This document shows, piece after piece, positions 1 through 8,410 of a stretch of DNA of 40,950 nucleotides. The stretch is from NCBI GenBank assembly GCA_945883235.1, contig CAMCXF010000031.1:1-40950 (forward strand). The letters are read 5' to 3'. The notes beneath the pieces were generated by a model. It saw nothing but the letters and a program-made list of their open reading frames with translations, did no database searches and had not been told where the DNA came from. Position numbers and translations under genes: made by a program. Every line of letters begins with the position of its first letter. The first letter of the stretch is position 1. This DNA comes from Phenylobacterium deserti (lineage in GTDB: Bacteria; Pseudomonadota; Alphaproteobacteria; Caulobacterales; Caulobacteraceae).

Positions 1-1
1 T

Positions 2-631
2 GTCCACGAGCGCCAGGATGATGCTGTCCTGATGGAGCGGCTCTTCGGGCCGACGGCTCTGGCGGATCTAACCAAAGATCAGGGTGACGCAGCTGCCTTC
101 ACCGTCCTGCGTAATGTCGCGGACGCCATCCATTCGGCGCCTGCCGAACTGCGCTTCGCCAACATAATCCCGATGGAACAGTGGTTCGCGGCGCTCGCCC
201 CGGCAGCGGCGAATGCGGGAGGTGTTTTCATCAAGGCGGCGTCGACCTTCGAGGCGCTCGCGGCATCGACCGGACAACGCGTCCACCTGCATGGAGACCT
301 GCACCATGGGAACGTGATGCGCCGCGCCGATGGAACCTGGGCCGCCATCGATCCCAAGGGTATTCTGGGGGATCGCACCCTTGAATTTGCGATGATGCTG
401 TTCGTCGATGTCGCTGTGGACGGCGGCATAGGCGACGCGCCGGGGGTCATAGCCCGCGTTTCCGCGGCTTCGAGCGTCGCCGGAGTAGACCGAGAACGCC
501 TGCTGGCCTGGAGCTTCTGCCAGTCGGCACTCTATGCCGCCTGGTTCGCCGGGCATCCGCACGAGGCCCTCTGGAGACCGCTCGCCGAGGGTCTGGAAGC
601 CGCTGCGCCGGAACCACGTACGCTGTCCTAG
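2..631 (+). CDS. Aminoglycoside phosphotransferase family kinase, APH(6)-like (5' end outside window)
   Basis: This is the C-terminal 209 residues of a small-molecule kinase; the frame is open to the window edge, so the start lies upstream. The visible catalytic motifs are HGDLHHGNV (the APH/choline-kinase catalytic loop, HxDxxxxN) followed about 15 residues later by IDPKG, the Mg-binding motif in the form usual for APH(6)/streptomycin and hydroxyurea kinases rather than the DFG-like form. From family knowledge such enzymes transfer phosphate from ATP to a hydroxyl of an aminocyclitol drug in the cytoplasm. The real substrate cannot be read from the sequence, and many chromosomal homologues have no proven resistance role. 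The next 296 bases carry no recognisable gene except the possible upstream extension of the following one. It could also be a general phosphotransferase of the same fold. Confidence 0.85.
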   Translation, partial: VHERQDDAVLMERLFGPTALADLTKDQGDAAAFTVLRNVADAIHSAPAELRFANIIPMEQWFAALAPAAANAGGVFIKAASTFEALAASTGQRVHLHGDLHHGNVMRRADGTWAAIDPKGILGDRTLEFAMMLFVDVAVDGGIGDAPGVIARVSAASSVAGVDRERLLAWSFCQSALYAAWFAGHPHEALWRPLAEGLEAAAPEPRTLS

Positions 632-927
632 CCGGAACCGGTTTTCCGCTCACTCCCCACTGCAGTACTTCACAAAGTCCGCTTCCCAGCAGAGCGCGCG
701 TCGCGCCCCCCGAGAGGTGAGGTCGTCTTGGCCGGGTACCAAACGTCAGGCTCGATCCATAAACGCCGCCCGCGTTCCGCCACCGCCCGACCTGCAGGCC
801 GCCCGCCTTGTCCCATCAGCCCTGAGTGTGGTATATAAACAACACTTAGCGACCCCCCCTCGGACAGATAGGCGACACACCCATCGGCAGCTCTGGATCA
901 GGCAACTTCAGGCGCCAGCGCTACTTT

Positions 928-1527
928 GTGGAAGAGTGCCTGGCCGTCCGCCTACCTGACCTGCGCAGGCTGGGCCTGCTGCAGACGGGCCACCTGCGCT
1001 CGGGCCACCTGGAGGTCATCAACGAGGATGGGACCGTGACGCGCATCTGGGTCCGCGTCGACGCCGACTTGGACCGCCAGGCCTGGCTGACGATCCGGCT
1101 GCAACATCGCGGCCAGCCCCTTGAGCACCAGATCATGCTGGACCCACGACCCCAGCCCCTGGGCGGCTACCGGTGGTGCGCCCTGTGCCCGATCACCGGC
1201 AGGCGCTGCAAGACCCTGGTCCTACCGCCCAACGGCTCGCACTTCGCCTCAGCAGAGGGCCTGGGCCTGACCTACGCCGTCCAGAGCATGGACGCCTACG
1301 GCAGGGCCCACAGGCGCGCCCAGAAGGCCCAGGCACGGCTGCGGACGATGTCCAAGTACACGCGCCACCCGACACGGGAACGGCTCTGGGACGCCATCCT
1401 TGAGCGCGACCTGATGCTGGACGACCTGATGGAGCGCACCGCCGAAGCCGTCGCCACCGGCGAGCCCCTGATGATCAGCCAGCTGTCGCGGCAGACCCGC
1501 CAGGCTAGGGGTAGGGACAGCCTCTAA
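928..1527 (+). CDS. Uncharacterised protein with possible degenerate zinc-ribbon region; true start unclear
   Basis: I do not know its function. From the first usable start (GTG at 928) it encodes 199 residues. The centre (roughly residues 80-130) has CALCPITGRRC followed by LGLTYAVQSMD, resembling a common alphaproteobacterial unknown family that normally reads CxxCGRR, then an FxCRHC motif, then YxSQ. Here the second Cys pair appears lost. The reading frame stays open upstream to a stop at 847 and encodes GSGNFRRQRYFVEEC, which looks like that family's conserved N terminus (GSG-x-W/F-x-R). No ATG, GTG or TTG lies in the extension; the only near-start is ATA at 868. The gene may therefore be 5'-damaged or use a rare start. 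The basic, Arg/Gln-rich C terminus could fit nucleic-acid binding. It sits in the accessory region beside IS debris. Confidence 0.5.
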   Translation: MEECLAVRLPDLRRLGLLQTGHLRSGHLEVINEDGTVTRIWVRVDADLDRQAWLTIRLQHRGQPLEHQIMLDPRPQPLGGYRWCALCPITGRRCKTLVLPPNGSHFASAEGLGLTYAVQSMDAYGRAHRRAQKAQARLRTMSKYTRHPTRERLWDAILERDLMLDDLMERTAEAVATGEPLMISQLSRQTRQARGRDSL

Positions 1528-1969
1528 GGGTGAAATGAATGGCTGTGTTCGCGTCGGCGGAATTCGGGGTATCCAGTGATGCCGAGCATACATCCTTAAA
1601 CTGCATGACTTCCCTAACGCAGTGTACCCTGGCACTTTCTGTCCGGCGTTAGATCGTCGCACAAGCAACAATTAAGCGGCTCGCCCCCGGGCAGCAGAAC
1701 CTTACGGTCACCGCTCACACGCATGCCCGCGCCAGTAGCGATCCCAGCGCAGTGCCCAGCCTCCTCTGACCATGGCACAGGATACATCACCGCCCACCGG
1801 AGACACACACCAGGCCGCAGTCCTGTTCCCAACGCCGTTGCCGACTGAGGTGCAGCGCATGGCCGGACCATTCATCCCATATTACCCAGATAGGCGCGGG
1901 AAAATCTTGACGTTTTGGATGAATAGTGCAGATATATTAGTATCATAGTCGAGTGTGAAGGCGGATTTG
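1528..1969 (+). other. Intergenic stretch, no supported gene
   Basis: No gene of known family is visible. A 58-codon plus-strand frame (ATG 1772 to TAG 1948) and an 85-codon minus-strand frame overlap here, but neither has a recognisable motif. The last part, from about 1880, is AT-richer than its surroundings and probably belongs to the left end of the IS1380-type element whose transposase start follows. I could not place its terminal inverted repeat. Confidence 0.4.
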
Positions 1970-2128
1970 ATGGCGCACCCGTCAGGTGAAAGCGGCACGG
2001 GGGATTTGCGGGTCGATTTTGACCGGCGGGTAAGGCTGGAGTTCCAGAGAGCCGAGATGAGTTCGGATGGGGGTCTCTTGGCATTCCGGGAGCTTGGCGA
2101 TGTGCTGGGTCTGAGCGTGCTGGCGTGA
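1970..2128 (+). pseudogene. IS1380-family transposase, N-terminal remnant (52 codons)
   Basis: The frame opens at ATG 1970. It contains RVRLEFQRAEMSSDGGLLAF followed by RELGDVLGLS, which matches the N terminus of IS1380-family transposases (LEF-x-SDGGLL-x-RELD-x-LGL, known from the family). Those enzymes are around 400-450 residues, so nearly everything including the catalytic core is missing. The remnant stops at TGA 2126-2128, inside the start region of the glycosyltransferase (GTG at 2125), so the deletion junction lies at about 2124-2126. It is evidence of past transposition and deletion, not an active element. Confidence 0.75.
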
Positions 2129-3105
2129 GTAATCCGCTCGTCTCTATCTGTTTGCCGTGCTTCAACGCTGAACGCTATATCGGCGCTGCGATAGAAAGCG
2201 TGTTGGCCCAGACTTACGCTCCGATCGAGGTGATCGTGGTTGATGACGGTTCGTCTGACGGGTCGGCCGATGTGGTCGGTTCCTACCAGGCCAATGGCGT
2301 GCGTCTCGTGTCGGGATATCACATGGGCGCTGCTGCCGCGCGCAACCTTGCGTTTGCGCAGTCTTCGGGCCGCTTTGTGCTCTTTTTAGATGCTGATGAT
2401 CTTATTGGCCCTGACCATGTTAAAAGTCTCGCTGCCCGACTGGAGGAGACCGACCGGCGCTTGGCATTCGGCCGTTTAGCGCGGTTCAGTGGAAACCCTG
2501 CAGGTGCCCGGTTTAGCCCTGATCTGCATTGCCATGATCTGCCTGGAGTTGAATGGTTATGTCGCCACTGGATCGGCGGCGCGCCCGTGGTGCAATGTGG
2601 GATGTTTCTTATCCCAAGTGCCCTCATCAAAGAGCATGGTGGCTGGGATGAACGGCTCAGCCTGCTTGACGATATCGAGTTTTTTTCGCGGATCATTTGT
2701 AAAAGTGATGGCTTGGCCTATGCCCCGCAAGCATGCTTGTACTATCGCATAGGCATCCCCGGGAGCCTTTCGAGACTAGTATCGCGCGAGGCATATCAAT
2801 CAGCATATCTTTCCTGCCTGCTCGCCGTCGAATATCTCCTCGCAGCTCAAGACAGTCTCCGAACTCGCAAAGCCTGCGCCAACTTGCTGCAGGCTTTTGT
2901 ATACCAGTTCTACCCGCTGTTTTCAGACATGCGCGGCAACATAGGTGCGCGTATGGCCGAGTTGGGCGGGGGCGACATCAAGCCGCCCGGCCCACTAGGC
3001 TTCCATCTATTGCGCCGTTGGATTGCGTGGCACGTGGCCGCTCTTTTTCAAAAACTGGCCAACCGGGCTAGCTCAAATCTCAGCCGTGCAACAGGAAAGA
3101 TATGA
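2125..3105 (+). CDS. Family 2 glycosyltransferase (GT-A fold)
   Basis: A 326-residue inverting sugar transferase of the GT2 type. The N terminus shows the family pattern VSICLPCFN, then VIVVDDGSSDGS with nucleotide-binding Asp at about 40-41, and FLDADD at about 88-92, the DxD metal/nucleotide-sugar motif. LLDDIEFF further on fits the acceptor/catalytic ED-like region. No strong membrane segment is visible, so it is probably cytoplasmic or peripheral and acts in surface polysaccharide synthesis; donor and acceptor are unknown. The GTG start at 2125 has no good Shine-Dalgarno because the upstream DNA is the transposase remnant. The junction reads GCG|TGAGTAAT, so the native start may have been ATG, with its A replaced by the last G of the remnant. 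Codon use is more AT-rich than the core genes, consistent with acquisition by transfer. Confidence 0.85.
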   Translation: MSNPLVSICLPCFNAERYIGAAIESVLAQTYAPIEVIVVDDGSSDGSADVVGSYQANGVRLVSGYHMGAAAARNLAFAQSSGRFVLFLDADDLIGPDHVKSLAARLEETDRRLAFGRLARFSGNPAGARFSPDLHCHDLPGVEWLCRHWIGGAPVVQCGMFLIPSALIKEHGGWDERLSLLDDIEFFSRIICKSDGLAYAPQACLYYRIGIPGSLSRLVSREAYQSAYLSCLLAVEYLLAAQDSLRTRKACANLLQAFVYQFYPLFSDMRGNIGARMAELGGGDIKPPGPLGFHLLRRWIAWHVAALFQKLANRASSNLSRATGKI

Positions 3106-3439
3106 CTGTCCGGCGTCAGTTCCGAGATACGGCTGCTAGCGCTGCCGTTAGTATGTCGCACGCTCCGCGGTTACTTTCCGATTGATGGCGTTGTGATTAG
3201 GTTGGCGGCCCCCCATTCGCACCAACCGAGCGATCTGGGTTAAGCAGAACGTGTCCTTCCATACTGCGTCCGGTTGGCACCCCGATCAATCTGACAAGAG
3301 CATCGCGGGCTTGGGCAGCAGTGGCATCGGGGCATGGCTGGTTCGAACGGCAGCTACCGTCCATCTCTCGGGCAGCTATGCCTGCCAGCCGCACATGCGG
3401 GCCTTCGGCGCACCAGACAGGGTCTATCAAAAAGTTTGA
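3106..3439. other. Intergenic stretch, nothing recognised
   Basis: 334 bases between the glycosyltransferase and the Slam-like pseudogene. Short open frames exist on both strands (for example a 77-codon minus-strand frame over 3197-3430), but none shows a known motif or a convincing ribosome binding site. It may be residue of a decayed gene. Confidence 0.4.
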
Positions 3440-4655
3440 TCAGAAGATTTTCCGGACCCCAACGTTGAAGCCGCAGTTATTAACCCTGTAATAGGAAATA
3501 TTCGAACTGTTCAGTGAGCAGAACGGATTTAAGGTGGGCAGGAGACCTTTGACCCTTACCCTGTCAGAACTGATCACACCCCCGACATAGATTGCCTTGT
3601 CGGATCGCCTCTGACCCCAGAAAGGATCGGTACGCCAGAACTGGGTAGTGTATGGGTAAACAGTTGCAGCGACAGTCACCCGCTTGAAGTTGAGTTCAGC
3701 CTCAAAATCCACCCCAGCATTGATGTAACGCTGCTCAGCGAATGAGGCGTCCCGGAATTCGATCCTTGGCACGATGGCCAAGGTCATGACCGGATTTAAG
3801 GTGTAGGTGATGGGGGCGGATAGCCGGAAGTTCATACCCGAAAGGCCGCTTCCGGCCAGAAAGTGATAGTACCCCAACTGCATGCGGGGCTGCACATCCA
3901 GCCTGTCTGTAATGACTTTTCGGTATCCCACCTCAACATAGGGCAGCCTGTATGACCGGTTGGCCATCTGCATGAACTGAGTCCCAAGCCTTACTTCGAG
4001 AGGCTTTCCAGCGATCTGCTTACCCACAGACACATCGCCCGCGAAATTATTCACGTCGGGGTGATTGGGCATCTCACGGAAGGCTATGTTAGCCCGCACA
4101 TCATAGCTGCGCGCAAACACGCGCTCGTATCCGGCGCTGAAGCTAACCCCCCATAGGTTTTTGTCCTTCTCGCTGAGTTGGAGCGTGAACGGGTTACCTA
4201 AGAAGTAGAGTTGCACCTCACTCGGCTGGCTGAGAGGGTTGGATGCTTTTGTTGCTGAAACCCCGAAGCTGAGCCTACCCTGCTTACGGTCAATCTGGTC
4301 GATGAATTTCAGGATCGTGACCTTTACTGCCGCTGGCGGGTCAGCCTTAGAGGGTAGGGCATAGGCTCTTGAGGTTGTTCTGCGCGGCGGCAAGGCCCTT
4401 ATCGGCAGCCTTGCGGAACCAGAAGACCGCAGCGGCGTAGTCCTTCGCCACGCCCTTACCGAAGCGATACATAGTGCCGAGGCTGAACTGCGCGTAGGCA
4501 TTTCCCTGATCAGCCAGTGGTTTCCATAGGCGGTAGGCGGTTGTGTAATCGCCACGGGAGTAGGCCGCTGTCGCGTCGGGCGACTGCGCTGCCACCGGTT
4601 GGGCCGCACTCAGTGCCACCACCGCGATCATCACCGGCATCAAACGCCAGACCAT
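3440..4655 (-). pseudogene. Sel1-repeat/Slam-like outer-membrane beta-barrel protein, frameshifted
   Basis: Two overlapping minus-strand frames together form one gene of about 404 codons. The 5' frame (ATG 4655; TTG 4682 also possible) encodes a signal peptide ending in AAQPVAAQ and then two Sel1-like units (YAQFSLGTMYRFGKG, AAVFWFRKAADKGLAAAQNN), and stops at 4347. The second frame runs on from about 4371 with LPSKADPPAAVKV, a helical linker, then a beta-rich domain of about 290 residues ending in GVRKIF, a typical barrel C terminus with final Phe. This matches Slam (DUF560/PF04575) proteins, which move lipoproteins to the cell surface. Removing one A in CTCAAGAGCC (about 4366) would restore a single frame, NNLRAYALPSK. 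It is either a recent mutation or a sequencing error. No candidate surface-lipoprotein partner lies beside it. Assignment to Slam is moderate; the barrel itself is well supported. Confidence 0.65.
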
Positions 4656-4817
4656 CGAACATTGGCGCTTGCAACACCGCAAAATCGCCGCGCAAAATCA
4701 TCTCCAGATGAGGCTTACTCTCCGGTAAATTCGAACACCGAACGTCTCAAAATTTCTGACGACTTACACTTGACGCAAGAAACCCTGCATTTTGGTAGTC
4801 TAATTTCGGCTTGGGGG

Positions 4818-6497
4818 ATGAAATTGACCTTTGATCTGATCATTCGCGGCGGTCACGTCGTCGATGGAACCGGCGCAAAAGCCTTTGCGGCAGACATAGC
4901 CGTTGCGAACGGGCGCATCGCGCGGATCGGGCATATCGATGAGGGCGCCGAACGCGAATACGATGCCTCAGGACTGATCGTTGCACCTGGGTTTATAGAT
5001 GTCCACACCCACTATGACGCGCAGATAGAGTGGGATCCACTGCTAACGCCGTCCTGCTGGCATGGTGTGACAACCGTGCTAGTCGGTAATTGCGGCTTCA
5101 CCCTTGCTCCGGCAAAATCGGAAGACGTAGATTGGCTCATAGGCATGCTTACCCGCGTCGAAGGTATGTCACGCGAGGCACTCGAGGCCGGCCTTGCATT
5201 TAAGGGCGGCAATTTCGGAGATTATTGGGCCCGCTTTCAGGGTCGCCTCGGTATCAATGTTGGCGCCTATGTCGGGCATAGCGCGGTGCGCCGCTATGTC
5301 ATGGGCGACGAAGCCTCGGTACGCGCGGCTACGCCGAACGAAATCGAGGCGATGAAGGAGCTGGTTCGCGATGCGATGAAGCAGGGAGCGATTGGCTTTT
5401 CCACATCCCAACTGTCGATGCACGTCGGCGAAGACGGGCGCGAGGTGCCGTCGAACTTCGCCAGCCATGAGGAAGTTGTCGCGCTGTGCGGCGTCCTGGC
5501 TGAGTTCGATCATGGCGCGATTGAGATCATCTCACGGAGTCTGCCAAGCGGTTATGATGAACTCGACCGAAAGTTGATCCGCGATATTGGTCGGGCATCA
5601 GGAAAGCCGATAGAACTTGGCGAGTCCGGCTATCACAACGGCTGGGAAACAGTCCGCGACTTTACCAACGAGATGGCGGAGCAAGGAATTCGAATTCACC
5701 CTATGCTGACGCTTAACAAGTTGGACTTGCACGTCCGCCTGTTTGACACGATTATCTTCGATGGCAATCCGGCACTCCGTGACGTGTTGTGCCTGCCGCA
5801 CCCCGACCGCATGGCCGCGTTTCGCGACCCCAAGATTAGGGCAACCTGGCTGCGCGCGCTGACGGATGAACAGGGCGGTACGCATCCATTCGATAAGGTG
5901 TTCGTAGAGTCCACGACTATCGAGGCCAACAAGTCACTCGTGGGACGCCAGCTTGGAGATATCGCCGCCGAGCGCGGCGAGAACGTCATCGAATGTTTCA
6001 TTGATTTGAGCTTGTCCGAAGATCTGAAGATGACCTTTGTCCTGCTGATGGATGAGGAGACTGAGCGCGAATGGCGAAGGGTCAATAAGGAACTAATACT
6101 CAACGGCCCGCTGCACGTCATCGGGGCGAGTGATGCCGGCGCGCATCTGAATTCGTTCGTTGGCTCCGACTATACGACCCGGCTCATCTCGGAGTGGGTG
6201 CCCGAAACGCTGAGCCTCGAGGCCGCGATCCATCGCCTGACAGGAGAACCTGCGACAAACCATGGCATCCGCGACCGAGGTCTGCTCAAGGAGGGCCACA
6301 AGGCTGATATCATCTGCTTCAAACAAGATGAGTTGCGGGCGAAGCCAGGCTATTTCACCGAGGATTTTCCCGCTGGTGCCGGACGATATGTGTGCGATGC
6401 GGACGGCTACAAGCTTATGGTCGTCAATGGAAAAATCCTGATAAAGGATGGTGTCCATAGTGGAGCCACGCCTGGGGAGTTTCTGGCCTTTGGCTGA
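4818..6497 (+). CDS. N-acyl-D-amino-acid deacylase-like amidohydrolase
   Basis: A 559-residue metal-dependent hydrolase of the amidohydrolase superfamily. It begins with the usual small beta domain (FDLIIRGGHVVDGTG) and then GFIDVHTHYDAQ, with metal ligands His63 and His65. GNCGF follows, with Cys92 in the position of the metal-bridging Cys of D-aminoacylases, and near the end SDAGAH, the catalytic Asp loop. Family members cleave N-acyl groups from D-amino acids or similar amides in the cytoplasm; longer forms like this one are often of unknown substrate. The start at ATG 4818 is chosen because GGGG lies just upstream and the family N terminus begins there; the frame is open further upstream without homology. 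It stands alone between a pseudogene and an IS3 remnant, so it is probably an accessory catabolic gene. Confidence 0.82.
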   Translation: MKLTFDLIIRGGHVVDGTGAKAFAADIAVANGRIARIGHIDEGAEREYDASGLIVAPGFIDVHTHYDAQIEWDPLLTPSCWHGVTTVLVGNCGFTLAPAKSEDVDWLIGMLTRVEGMSREALEAGLAFKGGNFGDYWARFQGRLGINVGAYVGHSAVRRYVMGDEASVRAATPNEIEAMKELVRDAMKQGAIGFSTSQLSMHVGEDGREVPSNFASHEEVVALCGVLAEFDHGAIEIISRSLPSGYDELDRKLIRDIGRASGKPIELGESGYHNGWETVRDFTNEMAEQGIRIHPMLTLNKLDLHVRLFDTIIFDGNPALRDVLCLPHPDRMAAFRDPKIRATWLRALTDEQGGTHPFDKVFVESTTIEANKSLVGRQLGDIAAERGENVIECFIDLSLSEDLKMTFVLLMDEETEREWRRVNKELILNGPLHVIGASDAGAHLNSFVGSDYTTRLISEWVPETLSLEAAIHRLTGEPATNHGIRDRGLLKEGHKADIICFKQDELRAKPGYFTEDFPAGAGRYVCDADGYKLMVVNGKILIKDGVHSGATPGEFLAFG

Positions 6498-6527
6498 TCT
6501 CGTCAGCAGCGCGGCGACATTACACGC

Positions 6528-6673
6528 TGAACCGCCCCGGGTTTGCCGGAGGCCTCAACTCCTGAGAGGAAGAGGCCATGACAAGCAAGACGACGAACAA
6601 GTTCTCACCCGAGGTTCGCGAGCGAGCGGTCCGGATGGTGGGTACGGTGGTGGGTAATAATGTCGTATCGTAA
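6528..6673 (+). mobile_element. IS3-family element remnant (left end and start of orfA)
   Basis: The sequence from TGAACCGCCCCGGGTTTGCC at 6528 looks like the left terminal inverted repeat of an IS3-family element (TG start, GC-rich, about 25 bp). The orfA start follows at ATG 6578, encoding MTSKTTNKFSPEVRERAVRM, the standard IS3-group OrfA N terminus just before its helix-turn-helix. After about 21 codons similarity stops and the frame ends at TAA 6671, so the element is truncated and has no orfB or right end. It begins 30 bp after the amidohydrolase stop and marks the right edge of the accessory segment; from 6788 on the content is core-like. The remaining bases to 6787 hold nothing recognisable. 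Confidence 0.75.
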
Positions 6674-6787
6674 TTATAGCAATTAAAACAGTAATCTATA
6701 GCGGACACCCTCTCCGCCATCCTGTTTCGCACGAAGGATTGTGACGGTCCTTGCGGCACAGGCTGCTGCAGGGCCTAGAAGCACCTC

Positions 6788-8389
6788 CTACTTCGTCAGG
6801 CACATCCAGCGTGTGCGGTGAAAGTTCGGGGGGTTTGCTACCCAGCCGGTGACGCGTTTGCTGACCAGGTTGCGGTTCACGACGTAGAAGAGCGGCGCGA
6901 TGGCGTCGGCGTCCAGCATCACTTGCTCGGCGCGGGCCAGGATCGTGGCGCGGGCTTGGAGGTCGGCTTCCTGGTCGGCCTGGGCCAGCAGGGCGTCATA
7001 GGCCGGGTTCTTGTAGTCGCCGTAGTTCTGGCCGCCGGTGTCGGACTTCATCAGGCCCAGGAAGGTGACGGGGTCGTTGAAGTCGCCGTACCAGCTCATG
7101 GTGCCGACCTCGAAGGCGCGATTGCGGTAGGCGTCGAAGGCCACGGCGGCCTCGTTCTGGCGCAACTTCACGTCGACGCCGATCTCGCGCCAGTCGGCCT
7201 GGATGGCCTCCATCAATAGCAGGGTATCGGTGTTGTTGGGGCTGAGGATGGTGATCTTCAGGGGGCGCGCGGCGGTGTAACCCGCCTGGGCCAGAAGGGC
7301 ACGGGCCTCGACCTGTCGCGCGCCAAAGGGTTTATCTGCCCAGCGCAGGCGCGGGCCCTTGACGTAGTTGGAGGTGATAGGGGGCACAAAGGCATAGGCC
7401 GGTTGCTGGCCGGCTCTGAGCAGTTTAGCGGTGATGAAGTCGCGGTCGATGGCCTCCGACAGGGCGCGTCGAACGCGGACATCCTTGAACGCGGCGACAT
7501 CGCGGGTGTTAAACGACAGGTAGCTGGTGGCGATGGACACATCGACGCGGGGAACACCGGGCATGATGTCCTTCAGCCGCTCGTAGCGGTTGGACTGAAA
7601 GCGGCTGTTGAGGTCCAGTTCGCCCCGGGCTACTCGCCGCTCGGCGCTGACGACGTCAGGGGTGGGGTAATAGTTGATGCGGTCCAGGCAGACGTTTTCG
7701 GCGTCCCAGAACCGGGGGTTCTTCTCGACGGTGATTTTGTCGCCAAGCTTCCATGCGGTGAGCCGGAAGGGACCGTTGGAGACGTACTTGCCCGGCTGAA
7801 CCCACGTGTCCCCGAACTTTTCAACCGCGTGTTTCGGGGCCGGGAAAAAGCTCTGATGCTTGGCGAGTTCCGGAAGGTAAGGCGCGGGATGGGCCAGCGT
7901 AATTTCGACGGTCATCGGACCAACGGCCCGGACACCAATAGAGGTCAAGGGGGCCTTGCCCTCGTTCGCCGCCTGACCGCCTTTGATGACGTAGAGCAGG
8001 TAGGCGTAGATCGACGCAGTCTTCGGATCCAGCGTCCGGCGGATGCCGAACACAAAGTCATCGGCGGTGACGGGGACGCCATCGGACCAGCTTGAAGGGC
8101 GGAGATGGAAGGTCCAGACCAGGCCGTCAGCGCTGGTTTCCCAGTGGGTGGCGACCCCGGGTATCGGCGTGGCGTCGGGAGCCTCGGTGGTAAGGCCCAT
8201 GATCAGGTCGCCAATGATCGAGAACTCGTCGACCAGATTGGCCTTCTGGGGATCGAGCGTCTGGGGTTCACCGTTGTTGCCATATTCGAGGCACACTTTG
8301 CCTGACGGGCAGGCGGGCCGCTGCGGCGCGCCCTGGCAGGCGGCAAGGGCCAGAGCCGCGACAAGGGCGGCGGGCAACAATCTGGGCAA
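6788..8389 (-). CDS. Peptide/oligopeptide ABC transporter substrate-binding lipoprotein (family 5)
   Basis: A 533-residue solute-binding protein. The N terminus is a lipoprotein signal with lipobox LAAC (Cys18), followed by CLEYGNNGEPQTLDPQKAN, the standard opening of SBP family 5 (OppA/DppA group). WTFHLRPSSWSDGVPVTADD is the family signature region and ALSEAIDRDFI lies in the middle lobe. Length agrees with OppA (about 540). It is expected in the periplasm, tethered to a membrane, capturing oligopeptides such as murein peptides. No permease or ATPase genes are adjacent, so it is an orphan binding protein here. The neighbouring Smr and mltA genes run in the same direction; an MltA-type lytic enzyme nearby makes muropeptide uptake a possible but unproven role. 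Confidence 0.88.
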   Translation of the reverse strand: MPRLLPAALVAALALAACQGAPQRPACPSGKVCLEYGNNGEPQTLDPQKANLVDEFSIIGDLIMGLTTEAPDATPIPGVATHWETSADGLVWTFHLRPSSWSDGVPVTADDFVFGIRRTLDPKTASIYAYLLYVIKGGQAANEGKAPLTSIGVRAVGPMTVEITLAHPAPYLPELAKHQSFFPAPKHAVEKFGDTWVQPGKYVSNGPFRLTAWKLGDKITVEKNPRFWDAENVCLDRINYYPTPDVVSAERRVARGELDLNSRFQSNRYERLKDIMPGVPRVDVSIATSYLSFNTRDVAAFKDVRVRRALSEAIDRDFITAKLLRAGQQPAYAFVPPITSNYVKGPRLRWADKPFGARQVEARALLAQAGYTAARPLKITILSPNNTDTLLLMEAIQADWREIGVDVKLRQNEAAVAFDAYRNRAFEVGTMSWYGDFNDPVTFLGLMKSDTGGQNYGDYKNPAYDALLAQADQEADLQARATILARAEQVMLDADAIAPLFYVVNRNLVSKRVTGWVANPPNFHRTRWMCLTK

Positions 8390-8410
8390 GACGGAATCCG
8401 GGGGAAAGGC

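Noticed and set aside
1772..1948. 58-codon plus-strand frame before the IS1380 remnant
   Set aside because: Pro-rich, no similarity recognised, runs into the probable IS end.
3197..3430. 77-codon minus-strand frame in the gap after the glycosyltransferase
   Set aside because: No recognised motif, no ribosome site; could be residue of a decayed gene but not supportable.
4770..4804. TTGACG followed by TCTAAT upstream of the amidohydrolase as a sigma-70 promoter
   Set aside because: Spacing is 23 bp, too long; not supportable as a promoter.
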